From: Adiantum capillus-veneris
Lineage: Eukaryota; Streptophyta; Polypodiopsida; Polypodiales; Pteridaceae
Reading direction: 5' to 3'
Assembly: GCA_014529385.2 (NCBI GenBank)
Contig: CM043942.1
Coordinates: 52,026,274 to 52,090,273, forward strand
Length of the DNA: 64,000 nucleotides
The notes beneath the pieces were generated by a model that was not told where the DNA came from, ran no database searches, and saw only the letters and a list, made by a program, of their open reading frames with translations. Below are positions 10,914-24,325 of this stretch, in pieces. Position 1 is the stretch's first letter. Every line of letters starts with the position of its first letter. The position numbers and the translations under genes are program-made.

Positions 10914-11318
10914 GTAGGTGAGGATGCTATTGGAGCTATGCTTCTTCAACGAGGTAACAATTCCCACTACATGAAGCCTATCTATTGTGCTAGCAGGGTG
11001 AAGCTAGAGGTGGAAAGATGCTATACTGAGGTGGATCTCATTATGGTAAGTGTGATTTATGCATGTGGAAGGTTTAGGCACTACCTTCTCCCTAAACCAT
11101 TCACATTCCTCACTAGCTACACTCTTCTACCTCAATTGTTGAATAGCCCTACTTTGTCAAAGAGGCTCATGAAGTGGATTATGGAGCTACAGGAATTCCA
11201 ATTCTCTTTTCTTGTTGAGGAGAGTACAAGGGCTACATTGACTGATTTGTTTACCTATAAGGAAATCCCTCTTCTTCTTAAGGAGGATGCAATGAAGAAG
11301 CAACACATGGAAGCTCCT
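10914..11318 (+). pseudogene. First (gypsy-type) RNase H of element B, degenerate
   Basis: Follows RT in frame after one stop. Recognisable blocks are AIGAMLLQRG, PIYCASRVKLEVERCYTEV, VIYACGRFRHYLL, FTFLTSY, LMKWIMELQEFQF and the terminal LTDLFTYKE. The first catalytic Asp region reads VNP and is then broken, and the Asp expected in the FxxxTDH-type block reads TSY. In Tat elements this domain typically decays into a connection domain beside the second RNase H. Confidence 0.7.
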
Positions 11319-11891
11319 GACATGGACAATGCCTATCTATTGTTTTTTGATGGCTCTTACAGGAAAGCGCATGATGAAGCTTCAGGAGGTGTGGTAATCT
11401 ATGATCGTCAAGGTGCTTTGGTAACTAAAAGGATTTTGAAGCTTACCGCACAAAGCAACAATGAAGCTGAGTATGCTACTTTGGAGAAAGGTCTCAACCT
11501 TTGCCTTGAGCTTGGCATCCATCGTGTGAGGGTAAGAGGTGATGCTCTTTTGGTGGTTAAGCAAGTACTTGGGGTGTGGCAAAGTAAGAATCCAAGGCTG
11601 AAAAATATGTGTTTTCAAGTGAAGAATATGCTTAAGCATTTTGAAGCTTGGAGCTTAAGGCATGTGGACAGGTCTCAAAATGAAGAAGCACATGGTGCAG
11701 CGCAAGCTTCAATTGGGCATTTGTATGTAATAAGGGCTGATTCTCCTCTTTATTTGGGAAGGGAAGATTTAGAGAGGGAGGAAGAGTTTCTACAAGCAGG
11801 TATGCTTCCATCAGAGTTGGAGAAGCCAAAAAAGTACGCCTTCCTACGTCGTGCCAAAAGGTATGCGCTACTTGTGATGCCTTGTATATGA
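11319..11891 (+). pseudogene. Second (archaeal-type) RNase H of element B
   Basis: A separate RNase H fold follows the first: LLFFDGSYRKAHDEASGG (first Asp at 11349), QSNNEAEYATLEKGL (Glu), RVRGDALLVVKQVLG (Asp), then HVDRSQNEEAHGAAQAS, where the last acidic position of the usual N-x-x-A-D-A is changed. An additional RNase H of archaeal type after the gypsy RNase H is established for the Tat lineage. The tail to 11891 leads to integrase, which is out of frame. Confidence 0.8.
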
Positions 11892-13079
11892 AGGGGGCTG
11901 ATCTTGTGATGAGAAAAGTGCCTTTGGAAAGAGTAAATTTACAAAATTTTAGAGGAGAATCATGAGGGTTCTTGTGGTGGTCACTTTGCTTCAAAGATCA
12001 CTTTGCAAAAAGTCTTGCAATAGGGTTATGTGTGGCCAAGTGTTCAACGTGATGTTCATCATTGATGCAAGTCTTGTAAAGAGTGTCAAAGCATGGAAAA
12101 TAGGGTTCTCAAATCATAAATTAGAGGCACCATTGTGGCTTATGATGTGTTTGAGAAGTGGGGTATTGATACAATAGGTCCTCTACCTGTGACAGCTAGA
12201 GGCAAATGTTACATACTTACTGTTGTTGATTATCTATCCAGGTGGGCCGAAGCCAAAGCTGTTAAGCACATCACGAGTAAATATGTTTCCTTATTTATAT
12301 ATGAAGATATTTTCTGCAAATTTGGTATGCCATTGGAGTTACTTTCTGACAAGGGTCCAGGTTTCAGTGGAGAGTTGGTGGATTTTCTATGTGAGAAGCT
12401 TCATGTGCATCACAGGTTTACTACTCCATATTATCCCCAATGCAATGGCATGAATGAAAGGTTTAATGGAGAGCTCATAAGGATGCTTACAAAGATGACA
12501 AGAAACAATGTGAAGACTTGGGATTTAGAGCTACCTTGTGCTCTATGGGCTTACAGGACTGCCATCAAATCAGGTACTGGTTTTTCTCCCTTCCATCTAG
12601 TTTTTGCCAAAGAGGCTTTACTTCCTATTGAGGTGGAGATACCAGCCTTGAAGATGATGATAAATCTTGAAGAAGAGCCCAATGATGAAGTCAAGGAAAG
12701 ACTTTTATATTTGCAACGTGTACAATTGGATAGGGTGTTAGATTTTGAGCATTATGAGCAGGTCTTGAAGAAGAATCAAGCAAAGGCAAATGAGAAGGTA
12801 AAGGACAAGGACATCAAGAAGGGTGACATGGTGCTTCGTTACAATAGTAAGCTTGATAGCAATTTTCAAAAGAAATTTCAAATCAAGTGGCAAGGTCCTT
12901 TCTTGGTCTTAAACGGGTTTCCAAATGGCACATATCAGCTTGCTGACTTGGATGGTACCCCGCATAAAGCACGTGTGAATGGCTACAGGTTGAAGAAGTA
13001 TATTGCAAGGTTGATGACTGTGATTGAGGATGAGCCTTCTTTTGAAGAATTTTCTGATCATGTTTCTAATGATAGATGA
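11892..13079 (+). pseudogene. Integrase of element B
   Basis: The zinc-binding N-terminal part (11892-12134) is scrambled by frame breaks. From 12135 one frame carries the catalytic core: WGIDTIGPLPVTARG (D), LLSDKGPGFSGE (D), PYYPQCNGMNERFNGEL (E), WAYRTAIKSGTGFSPF, then the GPF module KWQGPFLVLNGFPNGTYQL and the C-terminal RVNGYRLKKY. No chromodomain, as expected for Tat. Joins the cDNA to genomic DNA. Broken N-terminus: inactive. Confidence 0.85.
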
Positions 13080-13164
13080 AGTGAAGACTCCCTCATGTGG
13101 TTTACAGGATCTCTTTTGTGCTGCTGACCATGAATGATCTAGCGGGCTGGGGTGTGGCAAACTA

Positions 13165-14035
13165 TGTTGGGTGCATTTTTGACACCCCGTTTTTTGTAAA
13201 TTTGTACATATGGACATGACGCCCGATGTTAAAAGGGCATGTGGGATTTCTTTTTGTGGGTTTTTTAGCTTGCTTTAGCAAGCACATGTACATGCACTAC
13301 AAGTCGCTAGTCTAGTGACATCTGTCGGGCTACTATAAGTGCCCGTGAGTGAGTTTTTTGAAGTGAGCCTTGTATATAACTAAAACTCATGTACAAAATT
13401 AAAAAAAGCTCAGACAAACATCAGAAATTTTCAGGGTTTAGCTCGTTGTGTCTCCTTGGTGCTCTTGGATGCAGTTTTTTGCCCCGACTAGCCTTCTCTA
13501 CGTGTAGTCGTGTTGGGACAGCTTTCTGTTCGCATCAATTTTGCTCATGGAGTCATATGGAATCAATTTTGGTTATCTTTAGCTTTCTCGCCAGTCATTT
13601 TTCAATATTTTTTTCAAGCTTTAAAGTGCCCCAATTGGAGTTGTTCTCTTCAAGTTACGACTAGTTCTCTGCAGGGTTATGGCTATGGCAGCCTAGTGGC
13701 AAATTGTGTGTAGACAGATTCGGAGGGCATGTATCTACGAATTGTTGAATTGATGTTGAATTTATGGGTTTGTGATGTTTGATTATGAAAGGAGAGGCTC
13801 TCATCTTCATCTACATTGGTCGGCGTGTGCTGTAAATCCATGCTTTGACAGTGTTTTGCTCTATGTGACATAGTCTCTTGGGTGGGCGACGGCTAGTAAA
13901 TTCCCAAGGGTCTACTCCTATTGGACTGGTGGTGTTTCAAAAATATTTTTCAAAGATTTTGGTGTCTTGTAGCTCTCTTTCAACGCTCTTGGGTGACAGC
14001 ACTATAGAGGTGTTTCAGTTTGCTTGTTTCCCACA
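13165..14035 (+). repeat. 3' LTR of element B (871 bp)
   Basis: Starts TGTTGGGTGCATTTTTGACA and ends GTTTCCCACA, followed by ACGT. Same as 4558-5716 minus the MITE-like insert, with scattered substitutions and a small indel near 13870. The stretch before it (13080-13164) holds no clear polypurine tract. Confidence 0.9.
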
Positions 14036-15476
14036 ACGTCTTCTTATCTCCATGCCAACTGTGGTAGTATTTCTCGTGTTTTTGAAGTCTTTTTTGAAGA
14101 GTTTTATGATGGAGAGTGGCTTATGATTGGCCGCTTCCTAAGTACTCTCACTAGACAAGAAGGATGGAGTGATCAAGAATTCAGGAAGATCAGGAAAAAG
14201 GCCTATTACTATTTCCTGAAAGACGGACATTTATGGAAGCAACCGAAGCGCCCAGCAGGGGTACCACAACGAATTATTTGCGACAAAGCGACCCAACAGC
14301 AGGTGATTAAAGAGTTTCATGAAAGTATATGGGCTGGACACAGAGGAGCCTGGGCAACCTTTGTCAAAATTAAAGACCGATATTGGTGGAAAGGTATGTA
14401 CAAAGATGTGGTTCAATTTGTGGAATCATGCTTAATATGTCAACAGTACTCTTCTAATGTGCGACATAGAGATGGGTTGCATCCCACCTATCCACTAGCT
14501 ATGCACTACAAGTGGGTGGTGAAACTTATTACGATGCTAGTAGGAGTGTGGCAGATGAGATATATTGTTCTTTCCAGGGAAGATCTTACAAACCAGGTTG
14601 AAGGCAGAGCTTTGCGTACCAAAGCTACCAGTTCAATATGCAAGTTCTTGCTTGAAGATGTTATCTCTAGGTATGGATGTGTTGGCAGAATTACTGCAGA
14701 TAGAGGAGAGCTAGATGCAGATGAAGCTCGAGAGTTTTTTGCTCGTATGGGCATTAAACTCGCCCTCACCACAGCATATAATCCAGAAGGTAACGGGAAG
14801 AGTGAAAGAGGACATCTGCCTATTGTTAAAGCTTTAGCAAAGGCGTGTGAAGGACATATTGGTGATTGGCCTAAACTCTTGCCATTTGCTTTGTGGGCTG
14901 ATCGCACTACTCACAGTTCAATTACAGGATTTATGCCATTCAAAGTAATGTATGGGCATAAACCCATTATGCCTACAGAGGAAGCACTTACACCTTGGAC
15001 CATAATGCCATGGGAAGAAGGTATGTCTACTGAAGACTTGCTTGCTCTACGTATTCGGCAGCTGGAGAGGCGTCGACAGGATATTGAGCAGGCTAAAGAG
15101 AAGCTTAAGGAGGCAAGATTGAAGAACAAGGCAGCCGTTGATGCATACACTACGACCACATGCTATCAAGGAAGGTGACTGGGTACTTGTTTATGACAGT
15201 AGCTTGGAGAACCAATACTCTGCTATGCGGAAAATGGTGAAAAGGTGGTTTGGACCATATGTGGTGCAACATGTTTTTGATAATGCGACATATCAATTAT
15301 GTGAACCAGATGGTACTATGCTTAAAGTGCCTATAGCAGGAAAAATAATCAAGTTGTTCAAGAAGCGAGAAGGCGAGATTGTTCTTGAAGATTCTCATTC
15401 AGATCCACCTCTAGAGGATCATGTTATGTATACATCATATGATATATCTGATGATGATTTTAATGAAGCTAATTAA
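14036..15476 (+). pseudogene. Integrase of element A
   Basis: The zinc-binding module uses FHESIWAGHRG and ESCLICQQ. In the core, the position expected to hold the first catalytic Asp reads WVVKLITM. The second Asp (ITADRGELDADEA) and the Glu (NPEGNGKSERGH) are present. Then LPFALWADRTTHSSITGFMPF. A frameshift near 15140-15175 leads to the C-terminal frame 15138-15476 with KEGDWVLVYDSS and the GPY-type module KRWFGPYVVQHVFDNATYQL. Continues the frame interrupted at 4557. Confidence 0.8.
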
Positions 15477-15510
15477 GTGAAATTGGCATAGATCGGAGGC
15501 TGTGCAGGTT

Positions 15511-15523
15511 CAGAGGGGGTGAA
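15511..15523 (+). other. Polypurine tract, element A
   Basis: CAGAGGGGGTGAA directly precedes TGTCATGCAG, the LTR start. Primes plus-strand synthesis. Confidence 0.7.
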
Positions 15524-16694
15524 TGTCATGCAGCTCCGATCACATGCAAAGAAAGATGCCAGAAAAATGCACATTAAGTTTGTTTGAAGCTTATATGTTT
15601 AATGAACAGTGACTAAGGGCTGGTTGCAGGTCGAGTTCAATGCTGAATGTATGTCAAATGCGGCTGAAAGGGCCAAAACATGCCTTAATGATGCTAAAAA
15701 GTGTTATGCTTGAAGTGAACATGGATGGGGTATTGTGCTCTAAAATTGTAGTGCTCGATGTGCTCTACTGGCCTGTCTTTACGGCTCGTCGATTGGAGCT
15801 ACGATGAAGAAGTTATGGCAGTTTAAAGTTCAAGTCGATTGCAGATCCGTGCCAGATTGGGCAACAGCAGCTGACGGAATAAAAATGAAATGAATGCATC
15901 GGGCTGAAGTGCTCACTTTGTGGAGGACCCATTAGCGATGTCGCTAATGGGTGCCTAGCTAAATTTAGCAAGAGGGGACATGCATCCATAAAAAGAACAA
16001 ATGTGTGGTTTGTTGGGATTTTTTCACCTCATCATCGGAAGGGCTCCTCCTCCTCCTCCTAAGCTTCATACCCTTAAGCTCTTGATAATCCCAAAGCACC
16101 TAATCTCCTCCTCATAAGTGGGGATATTCTTAAGCTTCTCCTCCGAATCTTCAAGCTTGCTTAATCCTCGTAAGCTTAAACCCCTTCATAAGCCATAATC
16201 CAAAGCTCCTAAGCTATCAAGAGCGGAGTTAACCCTCAAGCTTAAGTTTTTTTTTAACCTCTCTTAATCTAATCTATCACCATAAGCTAAGCCTAATCGA
16301 TTTTCTATCTCCTAAACCGAGCCTAATCTTCTAAGATTTCATTACCCGAGTCATAAGCCGTCTTAAACCTTCCCTAAGCCTCATTAGCCATTTGAAATCT
16401 GCTCGAAGCTTATTAACCATTCGAATCGAGGAGCAGAAGGCAAAGTAAGCAGAATTTCATCAATTTCTTGTTTAAGCACCTGATTTAAGCCAGTTTTTCC
16501 TTGTAAGAGCATTTAAGCTTCCATTAGGGATTGATTAATCATGGATTCTGTCGATTAACTGGAAATTAGACGGACTGCTTGTTTTGAATACTATTGTCGG
16601 TAATTGCATCTGCTACACCTTGTTTCCTGCACCTCTCATAGCCAAGGACCCGGTGCCTTCCCGGCTCACCTTTCGCACAATTATCCCCTCGACA
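15524..16694 (+). repeat. 3' LTR of element A (1171 bp)
   Basis: Runs from TGTCATGCAGCTCCG after the PPT to CCCCTCGACA. Its last 75 bases match window bases 1-74. The interior at 16050-16480 is crowded with TAAGCT/AAGCTT motifs. No coding capacity. Confidence 0.8.
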
Positions 16695-16699
16695 GCACT

Positions 16700-17545
16700 T
16701 GTTGTTCTTCAATGATGGGCACTTGAAAGTCGGACTCTTCCTGGAGCTCTTCGACTGGTTGTGTTTTTGTTTTTGTAAAGGAGAGTGGCAACAAATCCAA
16801 AGGCGGTTGTTCAGATGTACCTGCCTCTTCTTCAACTTCCGGATGTTTGTCTCTTAGGAGTTGATTTTCTCGCTCATATCCGCTATCTCTTTGAGTAGTT
16901 GCTCTTCTTTTTGGACCCGCATCAAAGCAAGGTCATGCCGCTGTGATTGTTCTAACTTTAGCTCAAGCTCTAGTTCTTTATTCCGTCTCTCCAAAGCTTT
17001 GCATACGCCACTAGTTCCTTTGAGTGAGACGACAGCTGGATTTTCTCGAATTTGTCTTAGAACTGTTGCTTGATCATTGATCCTTTGTTCAGAATATTGC
17101 AAGGAAGCATTTGCTACATCCAGCTATACCTAAAGCTTTTGCATTGACTGAGTAGTGACTATAAGATCATTTGTCACCTTGGCCAGCTGCTCATCTTTTG
17201 TCTTGCAGGCATCGGAGAGTTTGGTGAGAAGCTCTCCTAGCTCTTCCAGTTCCTTCTACTGCTTTTCCTTGTTGAGCTGGTGCTGTATTGCTTCATTCTT
17301 TAGCTACTAGATTTATTATTTTAATTCTGAAATGGTAGTTAATCTATCATCCGGATCCCCTTGTAGAGTGTCGATGACAAGCTCTAGTTCTCTTTCCTTT
17401 GCACCATGGCTAATTGTGGCTGATCTCATTTTATCAGTCATTTGCAGCATCTGCTGGGCATATCCATTCACTTGTAAAATGACCTCATCGATAGGTTCCC
17501 AATCTTCAGGCTCCACTTAGATGATTTGTGAAGTTCCTACCGTGT
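16700..17545 (-). pseudogene. C-terminal coiled-coil part of minus-strand host gene (copy 1)
   Basis: Read on the minus strand from about 17545 to 16850 in essentially one frame with about five stops: EPEDWEPIDEVILQVNGYAQ, MLQMTDKMRSATISHGAKER, LVIDTLQGDPDDRLTTISEL, ELEELGELLTKLSDACKTKD, RRNKELELELKLEQSQRHDL. The heptad-rich charged pattern predicts a long coiled coil. I do not recognise a domain. The gene is cut at 16694 by element A, so its end lies left of the window. Joining this piece to 20150-21065 rests on strand, composition and order only. Confidence 0.5.
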
Positions 17546-20149
<2,604 letters not shown>

Positions 20150-21065
20150 TGAGCAGCACGGGAGCCTTGAAGGGTGTCTAGAGGTTGCTCTTCTTGTTGC
20201 CCGCCCCGGACCGCCTCATCAGCTTGTGGCTCCTTTTCTTGTTTCGTGGCAGTTGTTTGTGGTAGAGGCCGGGGTTCTACTTCACCTGTAGGCGTTGTAG
20301 TTGCCTCTGATGTGGGTGCTTCTTGAACTTTTGTGGCAGCCTCTTGTTGCTTTTCAGGCTCTTTTAGGCCAACAACTTCTGTTTGTGGTTGTGCAGCTAT
20401 CACAAGTGGTTCTTCTAGAGGCTGATAGCTGCCTCAACCTATTCCTCTTGGGTGGTGGTAGATGGTCCAACTTCGGGTTGTGTTCTCTTAGGTCTTTTGA
20501 AACTGACCTCTTCTTGTTCTTTTAACTGCTCCTCTTCAATTGGTTTGGTAAGTGGTGGAGGACTTGGATGTGGCGTAGGAGGATATCCTTGCTCTCTGTG
20601 TGGTCTTGGAGACATATCTCCCTGTTCTTGAAAATCTTCTTGCTGAGCAGCCACCACTGCTTCCTTTTCTCTTTTTTGTTCTTCAAGATCCTCTTGCAAT
20701 TTTAAGGCTTCAGCTTTGGCGTACATTCACTCTAATAGTTCAGTGGGGTCCTCTGGGGTGGGCTTCAAAGGGTTCTTGGTCCTTGGACCCTTAATCTTGC
20801 TCGGTACCCATTTCGTGGGATCTTCACCCGCTGCCTGATGACTTCTTTCGTATGCATGTTCTTCTCTCTCAAACCTCACCTTCTTCTGTTGTGGCTCCTC
20901 CTGGTGGGCAGCCACTATTGCTCTCTTTTTCATCCTTTCTCTTCGAGTCTTTCTCTCCTCATTGTCAGAGCTCTCGCTACTATGAGCTTTAGAGGATTCC
21001 TCGTCAGATTTTTGCTTTCTTTTTTCTAACCTGGTTGTTCTTTGAGAAGGTGGAGCAGTGAGGAT
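20150..21065 (-). pseudogene. Middle, hydrophilic part of minus-strand host gene (copy 1)
   Basis: Begins at the copia insertion point with TAPPSQRTTRLEKRKQKSDE, then KAHSSESSDNEERKTRRERM, AHQEEPQQKKVRFEREEHAY, an in-frame TGA near 20727, KAEALKLQEDLEEQKREKE, a Pro-rich patch, FKRPKRTQPEVGPSTTTQEE, a frameshift near 20410, and a Gln/Glu/Thr-rich stretch to about 20150. The segment EEPQQKKVRF is shared with copy 2 (50339-50655). Low-complexity, charged, probably nuclear or RNA-associated by composition only. Function unknown. Confidence 0.6.
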
Positions 21066-21513
21066 CCAAGTGTTAAGTATGGAGCCTGATTTACCCTTGT
21101 AATTTTCTGTGGTAAAAGCGCACATTTGTAAGGCCCCCATTATGAGGAGAAGCCATCGTGCGTGAAGGAAAATCACTCACCGGAAACCAAAATTTTCACG
21201 GACAAGAATCAGGAGCAACTTTAAAGGCCAGACGGAATATTATGGCCAGACGGCGGCCGAAAAGTGGTCAGAAAACAACCGGTCGGTTGGCCGGTGGCCG
21301 GTAGTCAATGGCCGATGGCCGGTGGTCGGAAGTCAATGGACGGTGGCCGGTGGTCGGAAGCCGAATTCAATGGCCGGTGGCCGAATTCAAAGGCGGACTT
21401 GTCTTCTCAAGGGCGGCCACACATGGGCGGATTGGAGGGTCCGATTTGGACTTATTCGCACAAGGGCGGCTACACATGGCTGTCTCTCATAAGAGAGGGC
21501 AGCCCTTTTGGCC

Positions 21514-21520
21514 TATAAAA
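21514..21520 (+). promoter_or_regulatory. TATA box of copia LTR
   Basis: TATAAAA in CCTATAAAAGGAGG, repeated in the 3' LTR at 26369. The likely start site is about 30 bases downstream, which places the CT microsatellite in the transcribed leader. Confidence 0.7.
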
Positions 21521-21720
21521 GGAGGCCATTTCTACACACATTTCATAGTGTGAAGTTGATGCAACAAGGTGAGTGTGAGGTGGTGAGAGTGAAGCAAGGC
21601 GGGAGCTCCATTAAGGGTATAATCCCTTTGTAAACTACTTCTTGTTTTGAAGTACTAAAGCCATTGAGTGGCTGCTTTTCCGTGGACGTAGCCCACATTG
21701 GGTGAACCACGTATATCGTG

Positions 21721-21724
<4 letters not shown>

Positions 21725-21784
<60 letters not shown>
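21725..21784. repeat. (CT)30 microsatellite in 5' LTR
   Basis: 60-base CT run. The 3' LTR equivalent (26580-26649) is 70 bases, so the two copies have drifted by five units since insertion. Confidence 0.95.
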
Positions 21785-21787
<3 letters not shown>

Positions 21788-21873
21788 CTATAATCTCGTG
21801 TATATAAATCTGTCTCTCTCCATTAAGTAATCTACTCAATTATCTATTTAGCTACGTCTTATTTCCTAACAAC

Positions 21874-21885
21874 TGGTATCAGAGC
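21874..21885 (+). other. Primer-binding site, initiator tRNA-Met type
   Basis: TGGTATCAGAGC two bases after the LTR. This is the classical plant copia PBS complementary to initiator methionine tRNA. Confidence 0.9.
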
Positions 21886-21944
21886 AAGGTTTGCTCGTAG
21901 CTAAATTATCTCAAGGAAAGGATTCCTTGAATTGAGTGGGAGTT

Positions 21945-24325
21945 ATGGCGGAGGAAGGGAAGCTCAAGATTGAGAAGTTCAACGGCAAAAACTACCAACA
22001 TTGGAAGATGCAGATTGAAGACTATCTCTACCAAAAGGACCTCTATTTGCCACTAGGCGGTCTTGCGAAGAAGCCCGCAACAATGGCAGATGAAGCATGG
22101 ATTGTCCTTGATCGAAATGCATTGGGAACAATCCGGTTAAGCTTGGCGTCAACGATGGCCTTCAATGTTTCGGAGATGAAGACCACGGAGGACTTGATGA
22201 AGTCACTTGACGACTTCTACGAGAAACCATCGGCATCCAATAAGGTATTTCTTATGAAGCGCTTGTTCAATCTAAAGATGGCAGAGAATGGTTCAGTTGC
22301 AGAACACTTAAATGACTTTAACACAAACATAAGTCAACTTCGATCAGTGAAAATCAATTTCGATGACGAAGTGCGAGCTCTCCTTATACTATCATCTCTA
22401 CTGGATAGTTGGGACAGCCTTGTGATGGCTGTAAGTAATTCTATCTCTGGCACAAATACTCTTAAGTTTGATGATGTTGTGGGTGTTCTCCTAAGCGAGG
22501 AAATGCAAAGGAGAAGCACAGGAGAATCATCAAGTGCTACACTATCAGTGGAAACAAGAGGAAGGCTTAAGGGGAGGTTCAAAAACCAAAAGGGTCGTGA
22601 TCGCTCAAGGCGGAGCAAGTCACGCACAAAGTCAATTCTTGAATGTTGGAACTGCAGCAAGAAGGGCCACGTCAAGAAGGATTGTTGGTCCAAGAAGAAG
22701 AAGGAGACAGAGTCTCAAGACAACAAGCCAACATTGGAGGCCAATGTGGCAGGTAAAGTAGAGCAAGATGCTCTAATTCTCTCATTAGACAATGTGTCTA
22801 ATTCCTGGATAGTAGATTCCGGGGCTTCATTCCATGCGACACCACACAAGCAACATTTCCAAGACTACACCAAAGGTAATTTTGGGTATGTATACTTGGG
22901 AGATGATGAAGCTTGTGAGATTGTCGGCAAAGGTACAGTTTCTGTCAAAACTGCTAACGGAAATGAATGGAAGCTTAAAGATGTTAGGCATGTTCCTTCT
23001 CTTCGCAAAAATTTGATCTCTACAGGACAATTGGACGATGAAGGTCACAACATTGCATTCGGAAACAAACGGTGGAAGATCTCAAAGGGATCTTTGGTGG
23101 TTGCCAAGGGTGAAAAAGTCGGTACACTTTACTTGTGTACTGTTAGCATGCAACCTTCAGCTTGTGCAACAACTACAGAAGTTGACAGTGCGGTGTGGCA
23201 CTACCGACTTGGGCATATGAGTGCCAAAGGAATGCAAATCCTTCAAACAAAGAAGCTTCTACCAGGTTTGAAAGAAGTGGACTTAGAGTTCTGTGAAGAT
23301 TGTGTTTATGGTAAACAAAAGAGGGTAAAATTTCAAAAATCAGGAAATGAAAGAAAAATTAAAAAACTTGAGTTGGTTCATTCTGATGTTTGGGGTCCTG
23401 CAAGTACACCATCACTTGGTGGCTCATTGTACTATGTAACATTCATAGACAATGCGACTAGAAAAACATGGGTTTATGTCATGAAGAATAAATCCGATGT
23501 ATTTTCCATATTTCAAAGGTGGAAAGCCTTTGTGGAGAATGAAACAGGTACCAAGGTTAAATGCCTCAGATCCGACAATGGAGGTGAATATTGCAGCCAA
23601 GCTTTTGAAAGCTTTTGTGCTCGCAATGAAATTCGGAGGCAAAGGACAACCCCAAGGACACCTCAACAAAATGGGATTTCGGAAAGGATGAACAGGACAA
23701 TCATGGAACGAGCACGAAGCATGCGGCTACATGCAGGCCTACCGCTTGAACTTTGGGCGGAAGCTGTAAGTACGTCTGTGTACTTAATCAATCGGTCACC
23801 CTCAACGGCATTGGATGGGGGAGTTCCAGAAGAGGCATGGACAGGTAAACCGGTGAATTATGCATTTCTCAAAGTGTTTGGGTGTGAGGCTTTCATGCAC
23901 ATAGATAGAAGCCTAAGATCAAAGCTAGATGCAAAGTCCAAAAAGTGTTTCTTCATTGGCTATGGAGAAGGAGACTTTGGGTATCGCCTATGGAATCCTG
24001 AAGATGGTAAAATCTTAAGGAGTAGGGATGTAATTTTTAACGAACAAAATATGTACAAAGATTACTTGGAAAGAAAACAAACAAAAGAAACAGGTGATGA
24101 GTACATGGAGCTTGAGGACGGTGAAGACTCAAGGACTGCAAACGGTGACAATGTGCAACAACGTCAACCAAATGAGGAGCCTCAACCTATTCCCCGAAGA
24201 TCTACAAGAGCAAGTAGACCTCCAAAAAGGTTTGTTCCTTCCTTCAACCATCTCTTGATCTCAGATTCTGGAGAGCCGGAATCATATAAAGAAGCTATGC
24301 AACATGAATCCAAAGAAGATGGACA
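21945..24325 (+). CDS. copia Gag-protease-integrase (frame continues to 24434)
   Basis: ATG at 21945 (MAEEGKLKIEKFNGKNY) is preferred over the in-frame GTG at 21936. Gag: YQHWKMQIEDYLYQKDLYLP and EHLNDFNTNISQLRSV, then a basic region and zinc knuckle CWNCSKKGHVKKDC (near 22643). Protease: WIVDSGASFHATPH with intact D-S-G. GAG-pre-integrase: WHYRLGHMSAKGMQIL and FCEDCVYGKQKRVKF. Integrase core: LVHSDVWGP (D), LRSDNGGEY (D), TPQQNGISERMNRTI (E), then GCEAFMHI and KKCFFIGY. A frameshift near 24310-24330 sends this frame to a stop at 24432; the true continuation is the RT frame. Confidence 0.92.

Larger units (their letters stand above)
4558..14035 (+). mobile_element. Ty3/gypsy element B, Tat-like with dual RNase H (nested in A)
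   Basis: Bounded by LTRs beginning TGTTGGG and ending in CA, with ACGT on both sides (4554-4557 and 14036-14039). Order is LTR, PBS, gag, protease, RT, RNase H, second archaeal-type RNase H, integrase, LTR. RT followed by two RNase H domains is the known hallmark of the Tat lineage. The copy carries two later insertions (MITE-like 4900-5188, solo LTR 8028-10033), a protease stop and several frame breaks, so it is immobile without help. Confidence 0.9.
1..16694 (+). mobile_element. Ty3/gypsy element A (outer, interrupted, 5' end beyond window)
   Basis: Order is LTR end, PBS, gag, protease, RT, RNase H, [element B 4558-14035], integrase, PPT, 3' LTR. The first 74 bases match the last part of the 3' LTR (16620-16694), so almost the whole 5' LTR lies left of the window. 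The RNase H frame before 4558 resumes in the integrase ORF after 14035 when one copy of the 4-bp duplication ACGT is discounted, so both halves are one element. Many stops and frameshifts make it non-autonomous. The pol motifs (IDDLPIKG in RT, LIDHGSEINLM in PR) are unlike the other gypsy elements here. Confidence 0.85.
21071..21871 (+). repeat. 5' LTR of copia (801 bp)
   Basis: TGTTAAGTATGGAGCC to TTTCCTAACA. Contains a GGCCGGTGGCC-type minisatellite (about 21285-21380), TATA at 21514 and a CT run of 60 bases (21725-21784). Lacks the hairpin and T-run found at 26046-26080 of the 3' LTR. Confidence 0.95.
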
